From the NCBI GenBank assembly GCA_031253955.1, contig JAIRVJ010000122.1, forward strand, positions 1 to 64,000: DNA of 64,000 nt, read 5' to 3'. The notes under the pieces are model-generated. The model searched no databases. It saw nothing but the letters and a program-made list of their open reading frames with translations, and was not told the origin of the DNA. Within the stretch, counting starts at the first letter, position 1. Each line of letters starts with the position of its first letter. The position numbers and the translations under genes are program-made. The DNA is from Burkholderiaceae bacterium. Lineage in GTDB: Bacteria; Pseudomonadota; Gammaproteobacteria; Burkholderiales; Burkholderiaceae_C. Shown in pieces: positions 14,567 to 22,752 of the stretch.

Positions 14567-16498
14567 ATGCCCACAGCAGCAGCCGGTCCATCCGCCCTCT
14601 ACCAAATTCCCAAGACCGAGCGCGACCCGGCGCGCCTGATCTGGTGGGGCATCTTCGTGTGGATTTTCATCTCGATTTCCGCTTGCTGGCTTACCAGCCA
14701 GTACATGGCCTGGGCCTTGAACCTCAAACCCGTGGCGATGCCCTGGGATTGCTTTTTCTGGTTCTGGGACTACAACAAACAAGAATACGGCGAACACGTC
14801 CTTTCCGTCATAGGCCGCGCCCATGTGCTGCTGGGTGCCGGCGCGCTCATTTCCATGTTCGTGCCCGCCAGCCTGATGTGGAAACAAAAAAGCCGCGTGC
14901 ACGGCCAGCGCAACGACCTTTACGGCTCGGCCCATTGGGCCACACCAGACGAAGTGGCGGCCACCGGCCTGCTGCCCGACGACAAAAACAAAGGCGGCGT
15001 GCTGTTCGGCGCCTACAACGACGGCTCGCGCATCCAGTACCTGCGGCACAAGGGACCGGAACACATGCTGGTATTCGCGCCCACCCGCTCCGGCAAGGGC
15101 GTGGGCATCGTCATCCCCACCCTCTTGTCCTGGGATCAGTCGGTGCTGGTCAACGACATCAAGGGCGAGAACTGGGAACTGTCCAGCGGCTTCCGGCAGC
15201 GGGCGCTGGGCCAGCGTTGCATCCGCTTTGCCCCAGCCGATGAAGGATCGGCCCGGTTTAATCCGCTCAACGAAATCCGCATGGACAACAAGAATCTGAT
15301 CAAGGACGTGCAAAACATTGCCACCATGATCGTCGATCCTGACGGCAAGGGCCTGGAAGACCACTGGGCCAAGACCGGCTTTGACCTGCTGGTGGGCGCC
15401 ATCCTGTACATCCTGCTGGAAGAAAAAATCCGGCAAAAAAATCTCGCCGGCGTCGCCGCGCTGCTCTCCGATGGCGGCGAAATCCGCCAGATTGCCGCGC
15501 AAGAGGCCAAGAAAGGCCGCAAACCCGAAGACGGCGAAATCGATGGCGCGCAAGCGGTAATGCTCTACATCGCCAAAGTCGCCAACGAAAAACTCGAACA
15601 GAACCAATTCCGGGGCGATGCGCGCGGCCAGGCTGAGCGCATCGGCTGGAACGTGGCCGCCCAGGCTGCCGGCGCCATGAACAACAAGGCGCCCAACGAA
15701 TTTTCCGGCGTCATGTCCACCAGCCTGAGTTTTCTGACACTGTACCGCGACTCCGTGGTCGCGCAAAACACCTCCGCCTCGGACTTTTCCATCGAGGATC
15801 TGATGGGCGCGGGGTTCGATCCCAGCGGCAAACCCAAAGGCCCGAAGGTCAGCCTGTACATCGTCAGCCCGCCCAGCGACAAAGACCGCATCAAGCCGCT
15901 CACGCGCCTGATCCTGAACATGACGCTGCGCCGCCTGACCGAAGGCATGTCCTACAACGAGGATGGCACCAGCAAGAGCCTGTACCCGCACCGGCTGCTG
16001 CTGCTGATCGACGAATTTCCCAGCCTGGGCAAGCTCGACGTCTTCGAGGAAGCCCTGGCCTTTATCGCCGGCTACGGCCTGAAAGCCCTGCTCATCACAC
16101 AGGACTTGAGCCAGCTTCAAAAAGCGTACACCAAAGACGAATCCATCGTCAGCAACTGCCACATCCGTATCGCTTACGCCCCCAACAAGGTTGAAACCGC
16201 CGATCTGCTTTCGCAAATGACCGGCAAGATGACCGTCACCCAAACGCAGCTTCAGTATTCCGGCAGCCGTCTGGCCATGATGCTGCACAACGTCAACACC
16301 AGCGAAAACACCGTGGGCCGCGAACTGCTCACGCCCGATGAGTGCATGAGACTGCCGCCCGACGATGAACTGGTCTTCATGGCCGGCCACAGCCCGATCT
16401 ATTGCCAGAAGATCAAGTACTACGCCGACCAGCAGCTCTACGAGCGTATGCAGATGCGCGCGGCGCAATCGAATGCGCCGCAAGGAATGCTGGCATGA
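14567..16498 (+). CDS. traG: Type IV coupling protein TraG/VirD4
   Basis: 643 residues, AGGGGGA before ATG 14567. N-terminal membrane anchor with two helices (LIWWGIFVWIFISISACWL and VLLGAGALISMFVPASLMW), then the VirD4 ATPase: 'GSAHWAT', Walker A 'FAPTRSGKGVGIVIPTLLSW' (about 170), 'VNDIKGENWELSSGFR', Walker B 'LLLLIDEFPSLGKLDVFEEALAFIAGYGLKALLITQDLSQLQ' (about 478) and 'DELVFMAGHSPIYCQKIKYY'. It links the relaxase-DNA complex at oriT to the Trb channel and pumps DNA. Full length for the IncP TraG group. Its TGA overlaps the start of a diverged second copy. Confidence 0.95.
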   Translation: MPTAAAGPSALYQIPKTERDPARLIWWGIFVWIFISISACWLTSQYMAWALNLKPVAMPWDCFFWFWDYNKQEYGEHVLSVIGRAHVLLGAGALISMFVPASLMWKQKSRVHGQRNDLYGSAHWATPDEVAATGLLPDDKNKGGVLFGAYNDGSRIQYLRHKGPEHMLVFAPTRSGKGVGIVIPTLLSWDQSVLVNDIKGENWELSSGFRQRALGQRCIRFAPADEGSARFNPLNEIRMDNKNLIKDVQNIATMIVDPDGKGLEDHWAKTGFDLLVGAILYILLEEKIRQKNLAGVAALLSDGGEIRQIAAQEAKKGRKPEDGEIDGAQAVMLYIAKVANEKLEQNQFRGDARGQAERIGWNVAAQAAGAMNNKAPNEFSGVMSTSLSFLTLYRDSVVAQNTSASDFSIEDLMGAGFDPSGKPKGPKVSLYIVSPPSDKDRIKPLTRLILNMTLRRLTEGMSYNEDGTSKSLYPHRLLLLIDEFPSLGKLDVFEEALAFIAGYGLKALLITQDLSQLQKAYTKDESIVSNCHIRIAYAPNKVETADLLSQMTGKMTVTQTQLQYSGSRLAMMLHNVNTSENTVGRELLTPDECMRLPPDDELVFMAGHSPIYCQKIKYYADQQLYERMQMRAAQSNAPQGMLA

Positions 16499-18150
16499 AA
16501 AAAGAAAAACTGCTCCTGGCAAGCCGGATCCTTGCCATCCCGGCTGGAATCCTGTTTGGAATCTGCGCCGAAAAGATTGCGCACCTGACCGGTGCCGGCC
16601 CTCTGCTGCTGGGCGCCTGTTTGCTGGCGGCCATGTCCGCAGCGCTGATCTGGAAACAAAAGAACCGCGTCCGCCGTCAGCGTGATGACACCCGGGATTA
16701 CACCCCTTGGGCTACGTCGTCTCAAATCGAAGCCACCGGCTTGCTGGCTGATGAAAAAAACGCAGGCGGTGTGCTGCTGGGCGCTTCCCACGGCGGCGGC
16801 AGGAGTATCCAGCACTTGTGCAGCAAGGCAGCGGAACACATTCTGGTGGTTGGCCGGGAGCGTTCGGGCAAGAGTGTGGGCATCGTCATTCCGACCCTGC
16901 TCAGTTGGGACCAGTCGGTGCTGGTCTATGACATTGCCGGAGAAAGTTGGGAACTCACCAGCGGTTTCCGGGAACGGGTCCTTGGCCAGCGTTGCATCCG
17001 CTTTGCACCCTCGCAAGAAGGATCGGCCCGATTCAACCCGCTCGATGCGATCCGCATGGATCAGAACCTGGTGAACGACGTACAGAACATCGTCGCCATG
17101 ATTGTCGATCCAGACGGTAAGGACATACACGATCACTGGTTCCATACCAGTTTCAACCTGCTGGCTGGCAGCATTCTTTATGTCCTGCTGGAAGAAAAAA
17201 TCCGGCAAAAAAGCCTGGAAAGTGTGGGCGATCTGCTCGTGGGTCTCGGTGATTTGCGGCAGACTATCGCTGATGAGGCTGGCAACGGCAATACATCACG
17301 CGCGGCCATGTCTTACATGGTCCGGGCCGCCAATGAAAAGCTCAAAAAGAACGATTTCCCCGACACACCGTGCGGTCAGGCCGAACGTGACGGCTGGAAG
17401 CTGGTTGCCCAAACCGTCGGTGGCACGAAGGGCAAAGAGTCCACTGAATATTCGGCTGTCTTGTCAATGAGCCTGCGTTTGCTGCGCCCCTATTGCGAAG
17501 ACTCCATCATCGCGCAAAACACCGCGACCTCGGACTTCTCCATCGATGACCTGATGGGCGGCGGCTTCAATGAGAACGGCCAGCCCAGAGGTCCGAAGGT
17601 CAGCTTGTACATCGTCGCGCCGCCCCATGACAAAGACCGTATCAGGCCGCTCACGCGCCTGATCCTGCACATGACGCTGCGCCGCCTGACCGAAGGCAAC
17701 CCGGACAGCGCCAGCAAGAGCGGGCATCCGCACCGGCTCCTGTTCCTGATCGACGACTTTCCTAGCCTGGGCAAGCTTAACGTATTGGAACAAGCTCTGG
17801 CCTTGACCGCAGACTATGGTTTTAAAGCCTTGCTTACCGCGCAAAGCCTGGCTCAATTGCAAGAGGCATATGGCAAGGATTCATTGATTATTCCCTATTG
17901 CAATATTCGTCTCAGACTCAGCAAGGATGAAATCATCGATTGGTTTTTTACCGGTGAAAACACTGCGGGCTATGAATTGCTCGTGCCCGATGCGTACATA
18001 AGTTTGCCGCCCGATGATGAACTGGTCTTTATGGCCGGTCACAGCCCGATTCATTGCCAGAAGATCAAGTATTACGCCGATCCGCAGCTTAAGGAGTGCG
18101 CCCAAATGGGCGCGGCCACCAGCAACGAACACAACCCCAACCCCCCGTGA
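16495..18150 (+). CDS. Second, diverged TraG-like coupling protein
   Basis: 551 residues from ATG 16495, overlapping the traG stop as ATGA. Collinear with TraG along its length but shorter: the N-terminal membrane part is reduced (ILAIPAGILFGICAEKI and LLLGACLLAAMSAALIW), and about 35 residues are missing after 'CNIRLRLSKDEI' where TraG has its LLSQMTGKMTVTQTQ segment. Walker A is kept (GRERSGKSVGI), but Walker B reads LIDDFPSLGKL instead of LIDEFPSLGKL, losing the catalytic Glu. It looks like a tandem duplicate that changed role, perhaps a mixed-hexamer subunit or a loader for protein substrates, or one on the way to loss. The frame is fully open, so it is not a simple pseudogene. Confidence 0.85.
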   Translation: MKKEKLLLASRILAIPAGILFGICAEKIAHLTGAGPLLLGACLLAAMSAALIWKQKNRVRRQRDDTRDYTPWATSSQIEATGLLADEKNAGGVLLGASHGGGRSIQHLCSKAAEHILVVGRERSGKSVGIVIPTLLSWDQSVLVYDIAGESWELTSGFRERVLGQRCIRFAPSQEGSARFNPLDAIRMDQNLVNDVQNIVAMIVDPDGKDIHDHWFHTSFNLLAGSILYVLLEEKIRQKSLESVGDLLVGLGDLRQTIADEAGNGNTSRAAMSYMVRAANEKLKKNDFPDTPCGQAERDGWKLVAQTVGGTKGKESTEYSAVLSMSLRLLRPYCEDSIIAQNTATSDFSIDDLMGGGFNENGQPRGPKVSLYIVAPPHDKDRIRPLTRLILHMTLRRLTEGNPDSASKSGHPHRLLFLIDDFPSLGKLNVLEQALALTADYGFKALLTAQSLAQLQEAYGKDSLIIPYCNIRLRLSKDEIIDWFFTGENTAGYELLVPDAYISLPPDDELVFMAGHSPIHCQKIKYYADPQLKECAQMGAATSNEHNPNPP

Positions 18151-18157
18151 GAACCGC

Positions 18158-18334
18158 ATGAAATTCACCCTGACCATCACCGATGCCGGCGACACAAAAG
18201 TTGATGTCAATTTCAACTTTGATCCGCCCCTTGACGCTGAGATCGAACAGGACACCTTTGCCGCCTATCTGGCGCGCGTCGTTTTGGAAGCCCTTCGCAA
18301 TGAACAGCGCGCCCTGGAAGGAACACAGACATGA
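18158..18334 (+). CDS. 58-aa unknown protein
   Basis: ATG 18158 lies seven bases after the TraG-like stop, and its TGA overlaps the start of traF as ATGA, so it is likely translated. The sequence (MKFTLTITDAGDTKVDVNFNFDPPLDAEIEQDTFAAYLARVVLEAL) looks like a small alpha/beta protein; family unknown. Confidence 0.6.
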   Translation: MKFTLTITDAGDTKVDVNFNFDPPLDAEIEQDTFAAYLARVVLEALRNEQRALEGTQT

Positions 18335-18906
18335 GCGGGAACCATCCTGTTTCAAAAGATGAATCCCCGGTCAAAAAGAAACCCCGTAAAAAAACATTTC
18401 TGATGGTTGGAATTGCGATGGGCATTTTGCTCGGAATGTATGCCGGCGTAGGCAGTTTGCACGCGATGGGCTTGCGCATCAACCTGTCGAGCAGTGAACC
18501 CTTGGGCCTGTACTGGATGCACCCTTACCAGGGCAACACCCTCGCCAAGGGCGACTTGATCGAATTTTGTCCGGCCATCCGGCAGCAAGACTTTCCGTTC
18601 ACCTTGCGCGGCGCCTGCCCTGGCGGGGTCATGCCTTTCCTGAAAGAAGTCATCGGCGTGCCGGGCGACCTGGTGCAAGTCACTGACCAGGGTGTCAGTG
18701 TCAACGGTCAGGCCATCGCCGACAGTCAGCCCAAAGACCATTCCGAGGTCACGCAAAAGCCGTTGCCGCACTGGCGCGGCCAAACCACGCTGCGCGCCGG
18801 CCAATACTGGGTCTACGGATCGGGCGATACCAAAAATAGCTTCGATTCCCGCTATTACGGCCCCATCACGGCGCCGCAGATCATTTCCCTCAAAAAGTCT
18901 GGCTGA
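18331..18906 (+). CDS. traF: Conjugal transfer peptidase TraF (S26 family)
   Basis: 191 residues. One membrane helix (FLMVGIAMGILLGMYAGVGSL) anchors an S26/TraF domain with the Ser box 'SSSEPLGLYWM' (about 53-56), the Lys box 'FLKEVIGVPGD' (about 105) and the distal 'YWVYGSGDTKNSFDSRYYG'. In IncP plasmids TraF cleaves and cyclises the TrbC pilin; the trbC gene at 33960 is the expected substrate. It is coupled to the upstream 58-aa gene. Confidence 0.92.
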   Translation: MSGNHPVSKDESPVKKKPRKKTFLMVGIAMGILLGMYAGVGSLHAMGLRINLSSSEPLGLYWMHPYQGNTLAKGDLIEFCPAIRQQDFPFTLRGACPGGVMPFLKEVIGVPGDLVQVTDQGVSVNGQAIADSQPKDHSEVTQKPLPHWRGQTTLRAGQYWVYGSGDTKNSFDSRYYGPITAPQIISLKKSG

Positions 18907-19022
18907 CAGCCAAAAAACATGCGATGGACGATAACGACAGGAACAAGTTGCCGACAGCTACCCAAGCGTGATCGCGCACTGGAGCCGTAAACTCAATAAC
19001 CTTGCCCCGAAAGAACCTCACC

Positions 19023-20528
19023 ATGAAACAACCCGCGCGGCGCCAATTCGACGAACCTGACCTGCTCGAAATTCAGGAGGAAGTCATCCAGGCGGTCCAG
19101 GCCGACCCGGAAAAGTTCTTTGCGCGCTACAAGGCATTCCCCCAATCGTTCGGCGGACGCTACGTCAATTCCGACCTTTTCAAGGAAACCTTCGAGCCAT
19201 ACAACCGGTCAAAAGAATCCAGAGGCCGCTACAACCAGGCTGTCCACAATAGCGCCGCGACCCTGGCGGCGGAGCAATTCAGAAGAGCCTTGCAAGAGCC
19301 AAAAGAACCCGGCAAGGATATGGTCATTTTATTGACTGGAATTCCGGGCGCCGGTAAAACTTCTTCTGTCATGAAGGATGAAAAGATGCCTTTTCAGGTT
19401 CATGCCATTTATGAAGGACAATTGGCGGTTCCCGAAGTGGCTCTTGGCAAAGTTCAGGAAGTTCTGGATGCAGGATTCAAGCCTTTTATTGTGGTGGTAC
19501 ACCCAATACCAGAAAAGGCGCTGGATAATACATTTCATCGTTTCAATACGGAAGGCCGTGGCGCCAGCATTGAAACTATGGCGAAAGTCCAGGGTGAAAT
19601 GACCACAGGATTAATGGCGGTACTTGACAAGTTCGGGCCGGATCGGGTACAATTACAGATAACGGATCGCCGGAAAGATTATTTTGATCCGGTGACATTG
19701 GAAGGCTGGGAACATCTCCCTGTTTTAAGATCGGAAGGCAATCATGAACAAATCAGACAAAGACTTGAACGGCGCCTTGAAGCCAGACGAAACGACATTT
19801 CCGACGACGCCTGGCGGCAAGCCAAGGGACTCGCGCCCCTCGGAGAAATTCAGTCCAGCAGAGTGGCTGGCCGCGAACATGAGAGCAATCTCGCGCGACC
19901 CGAAGCTCCTGGCGGAAGTCGAGAAGAGGCTGTTCTAACCCGCTCCAGCCCCGCCCGCAACCCGGCGCGGTGGATGGAACTGGACTCGGACATTTCCAGG
20001 GAAATCAGCGACCACATGGCCGTCCAGTCGGCCCTGGCCCACCTTGGCGAGGACATCGACACCCTGCGCGAAGCCGCCGAAGGCCGCCCCCTGAACGATG
20101 CCCAGCGCCAAATGCTGCGCGATGGCTGGAACGGCCGCCTCATCCTGGGCGATGACCGGCTCACCCGCCTTGGCGAGCTGGCCTACAGCACCGCCAGCAA
20201 GCAGCTTGCCGCCCCTGAGCGGCAATCCCCCGAAATCAGCGAGCAAGAGCGTCAAGACCTGGCCCAGCAGCGCCAGTGGCAGCAGCGCCAAATCCAGTCG
20301 CGCAACATCGCCCAGCGCGAAGAAGCCGACAGCAAGGCACAGGAACTGACCCGCAAGATCGAAGGGCTGAAAGAGCAGGCAGCCGAAATCAAGGCCGGCG
20401 AAACATCCGAACCAGCCAAGCAAGAGCGCATCGAACAGCTACATAAACAGGAGCGCGACATCGTGCGCGAAGCGCCGCAGGAAGTGCGCGCTAGGATACC
20501 CAAGCGCGACCGCGGGCTGGAACGGTAA
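19023..20528 (+). CDS. Zeta-toxin-like P-loop kinase with long C-terminal region
   Basis: 501 residues from ATG 19023. The N-terminal 240 residues are a zeta-toxin/chloramphenicol-phosphotransferase-like kinase: 'FGGRYVNSDLFKETFEPYN', Walker A 'ILLTGIPGAGKTSSV' (about 105), then 'HPIPEKALDNTFHRFNTEGRG' and 'QLQITDRRKDYFDPVTLEGW'. Zeta toxins phosphorylate peptidoglycan precursors. No epsilon-type antitoxin is obvious. The remaining 260 residues are charged helices (EQERQDLAQQRQWQQRQIQSRNIAQREE) ending in RIPKRDRGLER, the LER tail seen in other element proteins. The first half is AT-richer than the second, suggesting a fusion. It may be a transferred effector or an addiction factor. Confidence 0.65.
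   Translation: MKQPARRQFDEPDLLEIQEEVIQAVQADPEKFFARYKAFPQSFGGRYVNSDLFKETFEPYNRSKESRGRYNQAVHNSAATLAAEQFRRALQEPKEPGKDMVILLTGIPGAGKTSSVMKDEKMPFQVHAIYEGQLAVPEVALGKVQEVLDAGFKPFIVVVHPIPEKALDNTFHRFNTEGRGASIETMAKVQGEMTTGLMAVLDKFGPDRVQLQITDRRKDYFDPVTLEGWEHLPVLRSEGNHEQIRQRLERRLEARRNDISDDAWRQAKGLAPLGEIQSSRVAGREHESNLARPEAPGGSREEAVLTRSSPARNPARWMELDSDISREISDHMAVQSALAHLGEDIDTLREAAEGRPLNDAQRQMLRDGWNGRLILGDDRLTRLGELAYSTASKQLAAPERQSPEISEQERQDLAQQRQWQQRQIQSRNIAQREEADSKAQELTRKIEGLKEQAAEIKAGETSEPAKQERIEQLHKQERDIVREAPQEVRARIPKRDRGLER
19744..19938 (+). CDS. Possible overprinted 64-aa gene inside the kinase gene
   Basis: ATG 19744 has GGAAGGCAATC upstream and opens a frame shifted by one base from the kinase. The product (SRPSEKFSPAEWLAANMRAISRDPKLLAEVEKRLF) looks like a normal small helical protein. 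Counted by eye, its third codon positions are about 70 percent G/C, while the kinase frame over the same bases has about 50 percent, so this frame looks the more constrained one. It might be a small antitoxin-like partner or a fossil boundary between fused genes. Confidence 0.35.
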   Translation: MNKSDKDLNGALKPDETTFPTTPGGKPRDSRPSEKFSPAEWLAANMRAISRDPKLLAEVEKRLF

Positions 20529-20582
20529 TTCTCGGACAAGCATCACCGGTCACGAGGCCAAGCACCTTGCAAGGAGCATAAG

Positions 20583-20903
20583 ATGAACAACACGAACATG
20601 AAACGCGCGCGACAGCTTGCGCAACATCAGGGAAAGCAGGCGTTGGCGAGAGCGATCACGAAACGCGCGCGATGGCATGTTGTTGTAGAAGACAGATACA
20701 ACGATCCAGTCACTGAAGAACTGCGCAAGTCGGGTTACGGCCTCTACAACATGCGCACAATACTGGTCACACAAGATTTCGAGGAGTTGAAACGCAAAAT
20801 GTCGAAAGAGGGTAATGACCAAATGTTGGCTTCATCCAAGAATGAAATGCAGAGCAAGCGCATGAAGAAGAAGAACAACGCTTGCGGGACGCCGACAAGC
20901 TAA
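20583..20903 (+). CDS. Basic unknown protein
   Basis: 106 residues with AAGGAGCATAAG before the ATG. Very basic at both ends (MNNTNMKRARQLAQHQGKQALARAITKRARWHVVVEDRYND and NEMQSKRMKKKNNACGTPTS), with a central segment suggesting a small nucleic-acid-binding protein. No family recognised. Confidence 0.5.
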   Translation: MNNTNMKRARQLAQHQGKQALARAITKRARWHVVVEDRYNDPVTEELRKSGYGLYNMRTILVTQDFEELKRKMSKEGNDQMLASSKNEMQSKRMKKKNNACGTPTS

Positions 20904-20963
20904 CCATGACTTGTCCGTTGTCACCTCCTACGCTTACAGAAATTTGAACGAGTGGAGCAGCAC

Positions 20964-21302
20964 ATGAAAACCCGTCGCCTCGCATTCATCGTCTGGACGC
21001 TGGCCGCTTGCATGGCCGCAGGTGCGGCTGCCGATCCCGGCAACGATGCAAGCGCGGCCACACCCTTGCCGCGCATTGACGGCGGCCAGCCGCCGCGCAG
21101 CCTATGCAACGCCCAGGCCGCACAGTTTCTGATCGGACAGCCGTACAGCCCCAGCACGCTGGCACAGGCGCTGACCGCTGCTGGCGCCGACACGGCGCGC
21201 CTGTTGCGCCCGGACAGCTTCATCACCAAGGAATACATGCGAGGCCGGTTGAACGTGACGGTGGATACCGGCAACCAGATCGTGCGCGTGCATTGCGGAT
21301 GA
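20964..21302 (+). CDS. Secreted I78-family peptidase inhibitor
   Basis: 112 residues from ATG 20964 (GGAG six bases upstream). A signal peptide (MKTRRLAFIVWTLAACMAAGAAA) precedes the I78 signature: 'CNAQAAQFLIGQPYSPSTLAQALTAAGADTARLLRPDSFITKEYMRGRLNVTVDTGNQIVRVHCG', quoted here in part from the frame, fits the pattern C...LIGQP...AG...R...RLN...D....V.CG. These proteins inhibit serine proteases in the periplasm. It reads like a chromosomal passenger gene carried by the element. Confidence 0.85.
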   Translation: MKTRRLAFIVWTLAACMAAGAAADPGNDASAATPLPRIDGGQPPRSLCNAQAAQFLIGQPYSPSTLAQALTAAGADTARLLRPDSFITKEYMRGRLNVTVDTGNQIVRVHCG

Positions 21303-21434
21303 AACCAGAATGAAAGTAATATGAAAATAATATTAAAACATGTACCGGCCAGCCTGTTGTCCACCGTCAGCATGTCCGTCACGTTGAAATACAAGGAGCG
21401 CCATCCAGGCGTTCCGTTTCACAGGAGATAGATC

Positions 21435-21758
21435 ATGAACCGTACCCTGCACCATCCTGCCCTGAAATGGGCTGCTATTACCGCCATAACCCTTGGCGCG
21501 GCAGCCACGGCCTCGGCGCGCGGCCATGTGGCAGTCGGAATATCGCTGCCCGGCGTGGTCATCGGCGCCGGCGGCCCGGTGATGTACTCCGCGCCGGCGG
21601 TGTACCCCTACGCCTACCCGTACCCCTATACCTGGGCAGTCCCTTACGCCTATCCGGCGTATGCGTACCCGTATGGCTATGCCGCTCCCCTTTCGCTCTA
21701 CTACGGACGCTCCGGCTCTTGGCGCCCCGCAGGGCGGTACTATAGACAGCGGCGCTGA
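21435..21758 (+). CDS. Secreted Tyr/Pro-rich protein
   Basis: 107 residues with an N-terminal signal peptide (WAAITAITLGAAATASA). The mature part alternates Pro, Tyr and Ala (VYPYAYPYPYTWAVPYAYPAYAYPYGY) and ends basic. Similar small exported proteins are common and poorly understood in Burkholderiales. CAGGAGATAGATC precedes the ATG. Probably cargo with the I78 gene. Confidence 0.6.
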   Translation: MNRTLHHPALKWAAITAITLGAAATASARGHVAVGISLPGVVIGAGGPVMYSAPAVYPYAYPYPYTWAVPYAYPAYAYPYGYAAPLSLYYGRSGSWRPAGRYYRQRR

Positions 21759-21769
21759 CGAAAAACCGC

Positions 21770-22111
21770 ATGGCCTTCCTGGAACCCGTCCCACAACCCG
21801 CCGAACAGCAGGCGTGGACCATGACCGCCCGCGGGCAGGAAGAACACCTGCTGGCGCGCTGCGCCGCCATCGCGCACGGCGCCGGCCAGCCGCTCGATCC
21901 GCGCGAAGCCAACGTATGCAACGTGGCCGCCATGATCCTTGGCCGCCACCTGGACCGCCAGGCCCGCAACCTCGCCCGGGCCAGCCGGCGCTACTTCGAG
22001 GCGCACCCTCACGAAAAGCTGGAACCCGGCCAAGTCGTAGGCAAAGGCTGGATCTCCGGCTTGCCGCGCCTGCGCGACATGCTCATCCGCAAGATCGAAG
22101 GACGGTCATGA
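21770..22111 (+). CDS. Unknown helical protein, partner of the nucleotidyltransferase
   Basis: 113 residues (MAFLEPVPQPAEQQAWTMTARGQEEHLLARCAAIAHGAGQ...). Mostly helical with basic patches (LDRQARNLARASRRYFEAHPHEKLEPG). Its TGA overlaps the ATG of the nucleotidyltransferase gene as ATGA, so the two are coupled; an antitoxin or adaptor role is possible but not shown. The overlapping track ORF 21661-22746 in another frame is not used here upstream of 22108. Confidence 0.55.
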   Translation: MAFLEPVPQPAEQQAWTMTARGQEEHLLARCAAIAHGAGQPLDPREANVCNVAAMILGRHLDRQARNLARASRRYFEAHPHEKLEPGQVVGKGWISGLPRLRDMLIRKIEGRS

Positions 22112-22746
22112 ATCCCGAATTCCACACCGGCACCGCACTGGCTGGCGCGCTGCGAAAAATTCTGCGGCGCCTGGAACAAGAAATCGCGCCCGACGCACCC
22201 ATCTGCGTTTACTTGGCCGGCGGCATGGCCGTTCACCTGTACACCGGCAAGCGCGTCACCACCGACATCGATGCCGAATTCAGCCGCCGCATCGTCCTTC
22301 CTCCCGACTTGACAGTGGACGTGACCCTGGAAGACGGCTCTGAAAAGCTGGTCTACCTGGACGGAAACTACAACTCGACCTTTGGCCTCATGCACGAGGA
22401 CTACCTTGAGGATGCCCTCCCGATCAATCTGGGGACCGGCAAATTCTCGGTGTGCGTGCTCGCGCCGGTCGATCTGGCCGTTAGCAAAATCGCCCGTCTG
22501 GCCGACAGCGACAAGGAAGACATCGCCGAACTGGCCCGCGCGGGCCTGACCACAGCAGAGGCCATCGAGCAGCGCGCACGCGAAGCGGCAAAGTACTGCG
22601 CCGCCCCGCCGGTGCTGCTGGAGTACAACATCCGCGACGCGGTAGAAATCGCGCGCCAGGCGCAAACGCAAAAAACACCCGAACAGCCGCTTCAAGAGCG
22701 TCGGTGGCTGTCCCCAAAGCATCAGCGCGGCGGTCTGGAGCGATAG
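22108..22746 (+). CDS. DUF6036/AbiEii-like nucleotidyltransferase
   Basis: 212 residues from ATG 22108 (coupled ATGA start). 'ICVYLAGGMAVHLYTGKRVTTDIDAEFS' (about 30-60) is a nucleotidyltransferase GG...D.D motif of the kind seen in AbiEii/MenT toxins and DUF6036 proteins; later 'VLAPVDLAVSKIARLADSDKEDIAELA' also fits that family. Such enzymes can modify tRNA ends in toxin-antitoxin pairs. The C-terminus (SPKHQRGGLER) carries the LER tail shared with the zeta-like kinase and other proteins, hinting at export. It converges on parB, with seven bases between stops. Confidence 0.7.
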   Translation: MNPEFHTGTALAGALRKILRRLEQEIAPDAPICVYLAGGMAVHLYTGKRVTTDIDAEFSRRIVLPPDLTVDVTLEDGSEKLVYLDGNYNSTFGLMHEDYLEDALPINLGTGKFSVCVLAPVDLAVSKIARLADSDKEDIAELARAGLTTAEAIEQRAREAAKYCAAPPVLLEYNIRDAVEIARQAQTQKTPEQPLQERRWLSPKHQRGGLER

Positions 22747-22752
22747 CCAGTC

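Noticed and set aside
14543-16522. 659-aa minus-strand ORF opposite traG
   Set aside because: Antisense shadow of a GC-rich gene; no recognisable domain, while the plus strand has all VirD4 motifs.
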